Shown here piece by piece: positions 22,784 through 30,921 of a DNA stretch of 38,331 bases. The position numbers and the translations under genes were made by a program. The notes under the pieces are model-generated. The model did not search any database. It had not been told where the DNA came from and saw nothing but the letters and a program-made list of their open reading frames with translations. The stretch lies in contig CALGLR010000026.1 in the NCBI GenBank assembly GCA_937959395.1, positions 1 to 38,331 on the forward strand. Reading direction: 5' to 3'. The stretch comes from an uncultured Flavobacteriaceae bacterium (GTDB lineage: Bacteria; Bacteroidota; Bacteroidia; Flavobacteriales; Flavobacteriaceae). Every line of letters begins with the position of its first letter. Position 1 is the stretch's first letter.

Positions 22784-24283
22784 ATGAATAATTATATAAA
22801 GTTTACTGCTTATTTAGGCTTATTAATATGCCTTAATTCTTGCGGAGCTTATTTTAATCAACCTTTTTCTCAGCAAGTAGCAAGAAAAGGAGAATTTACC
22901 AAATCTACTAAGTCATTATTAGATTTACCGCCAGCTAAGGATCCAGTAGAAATCGCTGTTTATAATTTTAGTGACCAAACCGGGCAGTATAAGGCTGTTG
23001 AAAATGGAAGTACATTTAGTACCGCTGTAACACAAGGTGCTACAACAATGCTAATAAAAGCACTAGGAGATTCTGGATGGTTTATTCCTATTGAAAGAGA
23101 GAATTTAAGTAATCTTTCTACAGAACGAAATATTATTAGAAATACTAAGCAAGAATATATAAAGGGTTTAAATCCTAATGAACCGCCTTTACCGCCACTT
23201 TTATATGCAGGGTTAATGTTAGAAGGGGGAATTATCTCTTACGATACTAATATTGTAACTGGAGGTATGGGAGCACGATATTTTGGAGCTGGAGGATCGG
23301 CAAGATATAGAGAGGACCGAATTTCTGTTTATTTACGAGCAGTATCAACTTTAAGTGGTGAGGTTTTAAAAACGATTTATGTCTCTAAGACTATTTTATC
23401 TCAGGCTGTAGATGTTAATTTATTTCGATTTGTTAAATTTCAACGATTACTTGAAGCTGAGACAGGATTTACTCAAAATGAACCTGTTCATTTAGCAGTT
23501 AAAGATGCTATAGATAAAGCGGTGCATGATCTTATTGTTGAAGGTATCGAAGAAGGGTATTGGGCTACAAAAGCTGGAAAAGAAATGGACAACCAATTGG
23601 TTGAAGCTTATTCTGATGAACGAGACATTGCTAATAATACCATGTTGTTCGATCGCTTTCAAAATAATAGAAGAACAAATAGTGCGATACATGCTTCTGT
23701 GGGATCTGCATTAATAAATGGTGATTATGTAGATCCAAAATATGAGTTTAATGCTAAAATTGGATATAAGCGATTTTTCACGCCTTACTTTGATGTGAAT
23801 ATCAACTTTAATAAATTTAATTTAGCCAATAAAGAACTCGTTAATAAAGGGTATATGTCTCTTGATGCTAATTTAGAATACATCGTACTACCGTTTGATC
23901 GTTTAACACCGCTTGTGTATGCTGGTGGAGGGTCTAATATATCTAATTATTTTAAAGAGGTCGCTCCAAAAGTTCAAGCAGGTATAGGTGTGGAGTATTT
24001 AATAACAGATGCTATAGGTATTAATGTCTATGGAGAGAATAATTTTGTTTTTGCAGACGACTTGGATGATTTGGTTGCAGGAAAGCGTGATGATATGTAT
24101 TGGCGCTTTGGTTTGGGTTTGAATATTTATTTGGGAAAAAGTAATTCTGAATTTAAAGAGAAACGAGAATTAGAAAAGCAGAGAAAAAGAGAAAGAAATA
24201 AAATTAGGAAAGAAAATATTAAGAAAACGAAAACGATTTCTAAACCTAAAAAACAAACTGTTCAGGATCCTAAATCAAATTAG
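22784..24283 (+). CDS. csgG: CsgG outer-membrane curli exporter with C-terminal barrel-like extension
   Basis: A 499-residue lipoprotein (lipobox CLNSC, Cys20). Residues 20-262 align with E. coli CsgG, the nonameric export channel: VEIAVYNFSDQTGQYK, FSTAVTQGATTMLIKALGDS, GWFIPIERENL and YREDRISVYLRAVSTLSGEV. The phenylalanine equivalent to Phe56 of the constriction is kept (Phe78), but the neighbouring Tyr51 and Asn55 equivalents differ. E. coli CsgG has 277 residues; here about 230 are added. Residues 290-450 alternate strands and glycine turns (ASVGSALINGDY, FNAKIGYKRFFTPYFDVNI, WRFGLGLNIYLG), like a small outer-membrane barrel. Residues 450-499 are a highly basic tail. Confidence 0.92.
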   Translation: MNNYIKFTAYLGLLICLNSCGAYFNQPFSQQVARKGEFTKSTKSLLDLPPAKDPVEIAVYNFSDQTGQYKAVENGSTFSTAVTQGATTMLIKALGDSGWFIPIERENLSNLSTERNIIRNTKQEYIKGLNPNEPPLPPLLYAGLMLEGGIISYDTNIVTGGMGARYFGAGGSARYREDRISVYLRAVSTLSGEVLKTIYVSKTILSQAVDVNLFRFVKFQRLLEAETGFTQNEPVHLAVKDAIDKAVHDLIVEGIEEGYWATKAGKEMDNQLVEAYSDERDIANNTMLFDRFQNNRRTNSAIHASVGSALINGDYVDPKYEFNAKIGYKRFFTPYFDVNINFNKFNLANKELVNKGYMSLDANLEYIVLPFDRLTPLVYAGGGSNISNYFKEVAPKVQAGIGVEYLITDAIGINVYGENNFVFADDLDDLVAGKRDDMYWRFGLGLNIYLGKSNSEFKEKRELEKQRKRERNKIRKENIKKTKTISKPKKQTVQDPKSN

Positions 24284-24338
24284 AGTCAAAAAAATAAAAA
24301 AAAACTCTCGAGTTTACGAGAATGAAAATAAATTTCCA

Positions 24339-25865
24339 ATGAAAAATTTACGAATTATATTAATGTCCATGTCTTTTATTCTTGTTTTATCACAATGTAG
24401 TGAAGATAAGGTTGATGGAGAAAGTATAGGTAGTGTTGAAGGGACGGTAGTGGTTGATGGTAGCAATACGCCTTTAGAAAATGTAAAAGTATCTACAAAC
24501 CCTGCTTCTAGTGTTGTTTTTACAAATGCTAGTGGGAAATTTAGTATTCCTAATGTGAGAACAGGAGATTATTCTGTACAAGCTGAATTGAATGGTTATG
24601 TAACTTCGTTTGAAGGGGTTTCAGTTATTGAAGATCAAATAGGGACTGTAGCTATTGAAATGGCGGTTTCTAATGCAAATAATGAATCACCAACAGTGCC
24701 AAACCTTATATTTCCAGAAGACGGAGCGACTGAGGTTACTTTAGAAGTAGAATTTCAATGGCAAGCAACAGATGCAGATGCTAATGATGTGCTTAGTTAT
24801 AAATTAGAACTTAGAAATGGAGACACAAATGAAGTTCAATCATTTGAAACAGCTCAAGACACGACTTATACTGTTAGTAATTTAAAGTTATCTACTAATT
24901 ATTTTTGGCAAGTAACGGTAAATGATGGAATGAATGGTGATGTAATATCTGCTATTAGTCAGTTTACTACAATTACAGCGCCTAATAATCCATTCTATTT
25001 TGTTAAAGTAATAAATGGGAATAGTGTTATTTTTTCTGGAAATCAAGACTCAAGTGGTAGTGATGATGCTGAAATAGATGTAGATGTGCTTCAATTAACA
25101 AGTGCAAGTAATAATAGCTTTAGGCCGAGATATAATACAGTTCAGAATAAATTAGCGTTTTTAAGAAATGTTGGAGGTAATACTCAATTGTTTACTATGG
25201 ATCAGGATGGAACAAATAGTATTCAGGTAAGTTCTTCAATACCAGTAAATGGTTTTCGTTTTGATGAAGTTGATTTTTGTTGGGCACAAGGGGGGAGTAA
25301 ATTGTACTATCCAAATTTCACTAAACTATACAGTATAAACCCTGATGGAGGTGGTGTTTCTATGATTTATGAAACAGCAGATGGATCATTAATTACAGAA
25401 GTTGAGGTTTCAGAGTTTGATAATGATTTGGTGCTTTTAAAAACGAACGACTTTAATGGTTATAGCGCTAGAATATATACAGTAAGATTATCTACTGGTA
25501 TAGAGGAAACTGTTATCGCACAAGGATTTTCTGGAGCATTAGGGGGTATAGATATTACAGCAAATACTGATAAAGTTATATATACAAGAGATATTTCTAA
25601 TTCAGAGAATAATAGTTATCGTCAATTTCAAAGTAGATTATTTGTTTATGATTTTACTACAGGATTATCTACGCCTATAGACACAGACGTTGTTAATGGT
25701 AAAAATGATTTAGATCCTAAGTTCTCTCCAGATGAAGGTGCCATAGTATTTACTAGATCTTCTAATAATTCAACAGCTATTCCTGAAATTTTTAAATTTG
25801 AATTTGATGGCGTTAATAATGAAAGGCAATTATTTAGCGCTGCAAAAATGCCAGATTGGGAATAG
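24339..25865 (+). CDS. Curli-operon lipoprotein with regulatory-like, Fn3 and beta-propeller domains
   Basis: A 508-residue lipoprotein; the lipobox is SQC (Cys20) in LVLSQCSED. Residues about 30-110 form a carboxypeptidase-regulatory-like domain (GSVEGTVVVDGSNTPLENVKV). Residues 125-215 are fibronectin-III-like (PTVPNLIFPEDGATEV to NYFWQVTVNDG). The remainder (225-508) has repeated propeller-type strands with NKLAFLRNVGGNTQLFTMDQDG and DLDPKFSPDEGAIVFTRSS, like TolB/PD40 blades. No enzyme motif is seen. It follows csgG by 55 bp and ends the operon, so it may be an accessory factor for fibre anchoring or assembly. That role is inferred only from position. Confidence 0.8.
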   Translation: MKNLRIILMSMSFILVLSQCSEDKVDGESIGSVEGTVVVDGSNTPLENVKVSTNPASSVVFTNASGKFSIPNVRTGDYSVQAELNGYVTSFEGVSVIEDQIGTVAIEMAVSNANNESPTVPNLIFPEDGATEVTLEVEFQWQATDADANDVLSYKLELRNGDTNEVQSFETAQDTTYTVSNLKLSTNYFWQVTVNDGMNGDVISAISQFTTITAPNNPFYFVKVINGNSVIFSGNQDSSGSDDAEIDVDVLQLTSASNNSFRPRYNTVQNKLAFLRNVGGNTQLFTMDQDGTNSIQVSSSIPVNGFRFDEVDFCWAQGGSKLYYPNFTKLYSINPDGGGVSMIYETADGSLITEVEVSEFDNDLVLLKTNDFNGYSARIYTVRLSTGIEETVIAQGFSGALGGIDITANTDKVIYTRDISNSENNSYRQFQSRLFVYDFTTGLSTPIDTDVVNGKNDLDPKFSPDEGAIVFTRSSNNSTAIPEIFKFEFDGVNNERQLFSAAKMPDWE

Positions 25866-25904
25866 GTAAATTTGAAGCTTATGCTATTCTATTTTTTGTA
25901 AATA

Positions 25905-26576
25905 TTAATTATCAATTAATTCTATTCTAAAATAACTACCAATTCCTGTGCCACTTGTTCCTGTTGGATTGGCAATTAATAGAAAATCACTTGAAGCAAA
26001 TCCAAAGGCATATAATTCGCCTTGGGTTAATTGTGCTATTCCGGTATATGTTCTTGCCACACCTACAGATCCGCTGTCATCAAATTCTTCTTTTTGCATA
26101 GAAAAACGCATGACCCAATTTCCAGTTTGATTTATGAGTCCAGTAACATAATTTGTATTTGTTGTACCCAATCCTCTAATAGTTAATGTCATCGTTACTT
26201 CATAAATCCCGGTAACTGGTGCCGTAAAAATATCTGTCGTATTATTAAAGTCGTTGTTAGGATCTATAATTTGACCAACCGTATTAATTTTATAAATTCC
26301 AGTACCATTTGCTAACGGAGTATTGACACGAGAATCAAAATCAGAGGAAAGTCTTCCTCTATAATAACCTATTCTATTACTTATGCCTTTTTTTAATCTG
26401 CCATTACTATCTATTACAATAGGTATGTCGTCTGTAGAAGCACTAAGAGGTAAAGCTCTAACTCTTAAATCACCATCTATATCCAAAGTATTTGTTGGAC
26501 TTGTGGTATTAATTCCTACTTGCGAAAAGGAATTAATGCTAAATAGAAAGAATAAAAAGATGTAAAAATATTTCAT
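25905..26576 (-). CDS. Secreted C1q/TNF-like jelly-roll protein
   Basis: A 223-residue exported protein (signal peptide ending INSFSQ). The N-terminal VGINTTSPTNTLDIDGDLRV is the repeat-collar motif common to Bacteroidota adhesins and tail-fibre-like proteins. The C-terminal 120 residues contain FTAPVTGIYEVTMTLTIRG, ARTYTGIAQLTQGELYAFGF and a final SYFRIELI, the strand order of C1q-type domains. No T9SS domain is present. It converges on the curli operon, with a strong promoter of its own. Function is probably adhesion or carbohydrate binding, but this is not certain. Confidence 0.7.
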   Translation of the reverse strand: MKYFYIFLFFLFSINSFSQVGINTTSPTNTLDIDGDLRVRALPLSASTDDIPIVIDSNGRLKKGISNRIGYYRGRLSSDFDSRVNTPLANGTGIYKINTVGQIIDPNNDFNNTTDIFTAPVTGIYEVTMTLTIRGLGTTNTNYVTGLINQTGNWVMRFSMQKEEFDDSGSVGVARTYTGIAQLTQGELYAFGFASSDFLLIANPTGTSGTGIGSYFRIELIDN

Positions 26577-26618
26577 AAGAATATTGGTTAAGTTTATATA
26601 GAATAATAAATCTGGGGT

Positions 26619-26661
26619 GATTTAATAAATCAAACATACTAAAAATATATTGAAAATCAAA
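26619..26661 (-). promoter_or_regulatory. Promoter and palindrome of the C1q-like gene
   Basis: On the minus strand TTTG (26661-26658), 19 bp, TATGTTTG (26638-26631). A palindrome GATTTATTAAATC (26631-26619) begins at the last base of the -7 box and covers the expected start site, a possible operator. Confidence 0.65.
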
Positions 26662-26759
26662 AAAAACTATGTTTTTATTTTTTTATATGAAATTAATTTT
26701 GTAAATGGTGGTCGTTATTGTGTAATAAGGTTAATAAATTATTAAAGCTTATTATATAA

Positions 26760-26800
26760 AAAAAATCACCTAATGTATTTATAACATTAGGTGATTTTTT
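26760..26800. terminator. Terminator of the GH5-like gene
   Basis: AAAAAATCACCTAATGT (26760-26776), loop ATTTATA, ACATTAGGTGATTTTTT (26784-26800): a 17-bp perfect stem with T-runs in both directions. It closely matches the terminator at 30862-30898. Confidence 0.9.
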
Positions 26801-26821
26801 GTTTAGATTAATAAAGAAAAG

Positions 26822-29800
26822 TTATTTCTTAATAAATCGTTTCGTTATTGTCTCTTCTTCATTTGAAAATTCTATAATATAAACTGCAGCTTCAAGATTA
26901 GTAACATTAATAGATTTATTCTTTAAAGTACCATTAGAAATTCTTTGCCCAAATATATTATAAATAACATATTCTAAATTACTACTAAATGTAGAGACAT
27001 TGAGTACCCCATTATTAATAGGGTTGGGGTATATTTTTATGTCATTAAGATTACCTAATAATGAATTTTCAGTCATTTTCTGTGCATTTCTAGAAATTAA
27101 ACTAGTAGATAAATTTATATTATCAAGAGCAAAATCGGCTTGCCAAGTTCCACCTGTAATTCTATTAAAGCGTAATTGTATACTACTTCCAAGATAAGTG
27201 CTTAAATCTACACTTTCTGAAATCCAATTATTGCCTTGATTCCCATTTAAAGACCAAATTGTCGACCAACTGTTGCCATTATCATTACTTATTTGTAAAG
27301 CTATAGTTCCAAAATCTGTAGCTCCAAACATATGATAATCAAAATTAAAAGTAGCTGTGCTTTCATTTGTTAAATCGTAACATGGTGAGTTTAGTATAGC
27401 TTGTTTGTCAGGGAATCCAGTTCCGTTTCCAGAGGCTTCTACATACATGTAAAAACTACCGTCAGTTGCACTTGAAGGTCCTGTTCCACTAGAAGGTGTC
27501 CCATTACCATCTAGTGCCCAATTAATATCATCATTAGTAGATTGTGACCAATCACCTATTGTATTTTCATAGCTTTGGTTATATGGAAACGCTGTAATTC
27601 CACCAGAACATTCTGTTGGTGGGACTATTTCGCTATCTGTTAGTGACAGAGCATCTAAAGCAAAATCGGCTTGCCAGGTCGTGCCTGTTATACGATTAAA
27701 TCGAAGTTTAATTGTGTTTCCTACGTATGATTTAAGATCGATGTTAGCAGTTAGCCAAGAGTTTCCTTTGTTCCCTGATAAATTCCATATACTTACCCAA
27801 TTTCCGTCATTGTTTAGACTTATTTCTAGATCAATTTCACCAAAGGCGCTAGCTCCAAACATATGATATTTAAAGATGAAATTGGCTACAGTACTAGTTT
27901 TGAGATCAAAACATGGTGATTCTAAAATAGCTCGCTTATTAGGAAACCCTGATCCATCACCAGATGCTTCAACATAAACATAAGAACTGCCATCTATGCT
28001 GTTAGAAGGGCCAGTGTTATTAGAAGGTGTTCCATTGCTGTTAATCGACCAATTTATATCATCTGTAGTTGCTTGCTTCCAAGATCCTAAATTACTTTCA
28101 AAACTTTCCGTATACGGAAAAGTAGAAATAGCATTACTACATGCAGGTGGAGTCACAATAATTTCATCTTTAAATTGAAAATCATCAAAGGCAAAATCAG
28201 CTTGCCAAGTGTTTCCTGTAATTCTAATGAAGCGTAATTTGATTAATTTTCCACTATAAGACGATAAATCTAAATTAGATGTTTTCCAAGAATCCCCTTT
28301 ATTTCCAGATAATTCCCAAATACTGGACCAGCTAGAACCATCGTTATCGCTAATTTCGAGATTTATCGACCCAAAATCATCAGCACCAAACATGTGATAT
28401 TTAAAATTAAATACTGTATTTGTGGCACTAGTAAGATCGATTGTTGATGATCTTAAGATAGCTTTTTTATTAGGAAAACCTTGACCGTCTCCAGAGGCTT
28501 CCACATAAATATAAGAAGAGCCTTCGCTAGCTGATGCTGGACCTGTATTATTAGAAGGTGTTCTATTGCTGTTAAGAGACCAATCTAAATCGTCGTTAGG
28601 TGATTGCGACCATTGACCAAAAGTATTTTCAAAGCTTTCGCCGTAAGATGCGGTTATTTGAGAAAAAGCATCACTATTGTCATCGGGCAAGGCTTGAAGT
28701 TTAAGCTTGTATGACCCACCAAATTTGATGTTAACTGAGCCATAAGAACCAGAAAACTGATAAGATGTTTCTCCAGGGTTTAGCGTTGCTACAAAAATTT
28801 CTCCCGAATTATTATTTTGATCTTCGATAAATATTTTAGTTCCATTTGTAGCATTTTCATTAGCTTTCCAATCTAACGTAAACCCGTTGGCGGTATAATC
28901 TTTAATTTTTAGATTAGAATGTGCATTTGGCTGGGGTATAACGAGATCAGGATTTGCATTTGAAAAAGCTCTGGTGGCTTCATATATTTTGTTAGAAGTT
29001 CCAAAACCATCGTCTTCTTGTCCATTACGCCAAGCAGTGACTCCTGCAAATCCATTATTTTCAATATCCTTGTATGCTTGTACAACTGTTTTGTTAAAGT
29101 TGCAAATTCCTGGAGTACTACAAGTACAACCACAATCATTATTAGGTAAATCTATACCTGGATATTCGGCAACTAAAACGGGTTTACTAACTCTAGGATA
29201 TAGATTAGAAACACTTTGATTAAAAGGAGAGCCTGTACTTTGCCATTGGTACCAATGCATGGAATAAAAATCTAAATATGCATTTGAATTATTAAATTGA
29301 GCGCGTAAAGATGCATCGGTATAATTATCTCCTGGACTTATTTGTCCTCCATAAGAATTAAAATTACTACTATTGTAGATAATCCATTTAGAACCAACTG
29401 TAACAAATTTTTTCTTATTTGAAACATCGTGTATTTTTGCTGCGGTTTTAGCTACGAAAGCTATCATTTGGTTTCTATTAATAGCGCCATCAACCAAATT
29501 GTTTGCGTTTTCCCAAACAGCTTCAGGTTCGTTCATTACTTCGTATGCAAACAAATATGGGCTATCTATATATCTTTCTACTACTGGTTTTAAGAAATTA
29601 TTGAGATAGCTTTCTGTTTTATTATTATCAAGGATCGTATTTCTATGTTGTATAAATTGAGAGCTTCCAGGCTGTCCAGATCCGCTTTTCAAGACCATAT
29701 CAAATGACCACATGTTTAATATGACATAAATTTTATGCTGAGTTGCTAAATTAAGAACGAAGTCTAAATCATCGTAAAATTCTTGACTGGGAGATAAGGT

Positions 29801-30103
29801 AAAGCCATTGTTATCATATTCGGGTGTATTGTTTCCTCTACCATGAACCCATATTCTAACACTATTTACTTTATTGTTTTTCATGTTTTGAAACTGAGTG
29901 ATCCAATAATTAGAATCAAAATGGGGAGTCCCTAAAAAATCAATTTTAAAATCAGAGTCATTCTGCCATGGCGTATTTATTCCATTAAAGAATATGGTTT
30001 TTCCTTCTCGTTTAAATTTGTTGCCATCAATAGTTAGTTTTTGAGCAAATATTTGCGATGTTATGGTCAAAAGGGCGAGGCTAAAGATTAATTGTCTTAA
30101 CAT
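26822..30103 (-). CDS. Secreted GH5-like glycoside hydrolase with three MAM domains
   Basis: A 1093-residue T9SS-exported enzyme. Residues 1-20 are a signal peptide. The catalytic TIM barrel (about 22-385) has FFNGINTPWQN, NSVRIWVHG, the acid/base in VMNEPE (Glu192) and the nucleophile in VLVAEYPG (Glu313), as in clan GH-A. HWYQWQS and ITAWRNGQ-type residues line the site. An unusual cysteine-rich insert DCGCTCSTPGIC lies at 323-334. A Fn3-like domain (395-480) precedes three MAM modules (about 488-650, 655-815, 825-990), each with YVEASG, YHMFGA and TWQADFA motifs. A T9SS type A domain closes it (IYPNPINNGVLNV to RFIKK). A mannan- or glucan-type substrate is likely but not determinable. The leader contains a tetranucleotide repeat. 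Confidence 0.85.
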   Translation of the reverse strand: MLRQLIFSLALLTITSQIFAQKLTIDGNKFKREGKTIFFNGINTPWQNDSDFKIDFLGTPHFDSNYWITQFQNMKNNKVNSVRIWVHGRGNNTPEYDNNGFTLSPSQEFYDDLDFVLNLATQHKIYVILNMWSFDMVLKSGSGQPGSSQFIQHRNTILDNNKTESYLNNFLKPVVERYIDSPYLFAYEVMNEPEAVWENANNLVDGAINRNQMIAFVAKTAAKIHDVSNKKKFVTVGSKWIIYNSSNFNSYGGQISPGDNYTDASLRAQFNNSNAYLDFYSMHWYQWQSTGSPFNQSVSNLYPRVSKPVLVAEYPGIDLPNNDCGCTCSTPGICNFNKTVVQAYKDIENNGFAGVTAWRNGQEDDGFGTSNKIYEATRAFSNANPDLVIPQPNAHSNLKIKDYTANGFTLDWKANENATNGTKIFIEDQNNNSGEIFVATLNPGETSYQFSGSYGSVNIKFGGSYKLKLQALPDDNSDAFSQITASYGESFENTFGQWSQSPNDDLDWSLNSNRTPSNNTGPASASEGSSYIYVEASGDGQGFPNKKAILRSSTIDLTSATNTVFNFKYHMFGADDFGSINLEISDNDGSSWSSIWELSGNKGDSWKTSNLDLSSYSGKLIKLRFIRITGNTWQADFAFDDFQFKDEIIVTPPACSNAISTFPYTESFESNLGSWKQATTDDINWSINSNGTPSNNTGPSNSIDGSSYVYVEASGDGSGFPNKRAILESPCFDLKTSTVANFIFKYHMFGASAFGEIDLEISLNNDGNWVSIWNLSGNKGNSWLTANIDLKSYVGNTIKLRFNRITGTTWQADFALDALSLTDSEIVPPTECSGGITAFPYNQSYENTIGDWSQSTNDDINWALDGNGTPSSGTGPSSATDGSFYMYVEASGNGTGFPDKQAILNSPCYDLTNESTATFNFDYHMFGATDFGTIALQISNDNGNSWSTIWSLNGNQGNNWISESVDLSTYLGSSIQLRFNRITGGTWQADFALDNINLSTSLISRNAQKMTENSLLGNLNDIKIYPNPINNGVLNVSTFSSNLEYVIYNIFGQRISNGTLKNKSINVTNLEAAVYIIEFSNEEETITKRFIKK

Positions 30104-30115
30104 TATTAATTGGTT

Positions 30116-30174
<59 letters not shown>

Positions 30175-30609
30175 TTGAATGCGTTTAAAAGTTAAGCTCT
30201 AAATATTTCATTAATTTAATAATTAAAATATTTTAGAAAACTTAATTTTTAGTGATAGTTTTTTGTTAATTTTTAATTGAAAAAGGGAGATTTAAAATCT
30301 AGAGAACTAATTCATTTCACAACAAGAAATTTAGGTGTATTTTTTTTCAAAATTTGATTTTAGTTAGACAACAAAATTAAAGAAAAATACTTGTTCGAAA
30401 GACACTTATTATGCTTTATTTTAACATGATGGCTTATTTTTTTATTTTATTTAATGAATTTTAAAACAGTTTCAGATTACTTTTTATCTAAGCGTTTTAT
30501 TAAGAAATATAAATAACAGTTTCTTATAGCAATTATAACTTAAGACAAGCTCTATAATTTATTTCTATATTGCTTATATTTCAACATAAAATAAAAACGT
30601 AACTAAGGC

Positions 30610-30737
30610 TCAATGTCATTAAGTTAAGCTTAAAAGGACCTCTTTTGCCAAACTGATTTGCAGTCGAAATGCTATAAAAAGGAAGGCTATAATGGTCTTC
30701 GACTGCGCTGACTGACATCTTAACTTTATGACATTGA
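30610..30737. repeat. Inverted-repeat (MITE-like) element
   Basis: TCAATGTCATTAAGTTAAG (30610-30628) and CTTAACTTTATGACATTGA (30719-30737) are inverted repeats matching at 18 of 19 positions. Nested GCAGTCGAA (30660-30668) and TTCGACTGC (30698-30706) also pair. About 128 bp, non-coding, unrelated in sequence to the other two element families in the window. Confidence 0.75.
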
Positions 30738-30861
30738 ACTAAGACTATGCTTATATTTTTATTTTAAAGAGTTTATGAATCTTAGATTTTTATTTCATCT
30801 GAACAAGATATAATTCAAATTAATTAGGTCTCATTTTAAATCATAATTGGTATTAGATAAA

Positions 30862-30898
30862 AAAATCACCTAATGTTATAAATGGATTAGGTGATTTT
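30862..30898 (-). terminator. Terminator of the M14 carboxypeptidase gene
   Basis: AAAATCACCTAAT (30862-30874) pairs with ATTAGGTGATTTT (30886-30898); on the minus strand a run of seven Ts follows. Core stem identical to that at 26760-26800. Confidence 0.88.
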
Positions 30899-30921
30899 AT
30901 GTTTAAATTAATGAAGAAACC

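Noticed and set aside
28909-29219. Open frames on both strands inside the GH5-like and M14 genes
   Set aside because: They are shadows of the repetitive coding sequence, without start signals or recognisable domains.
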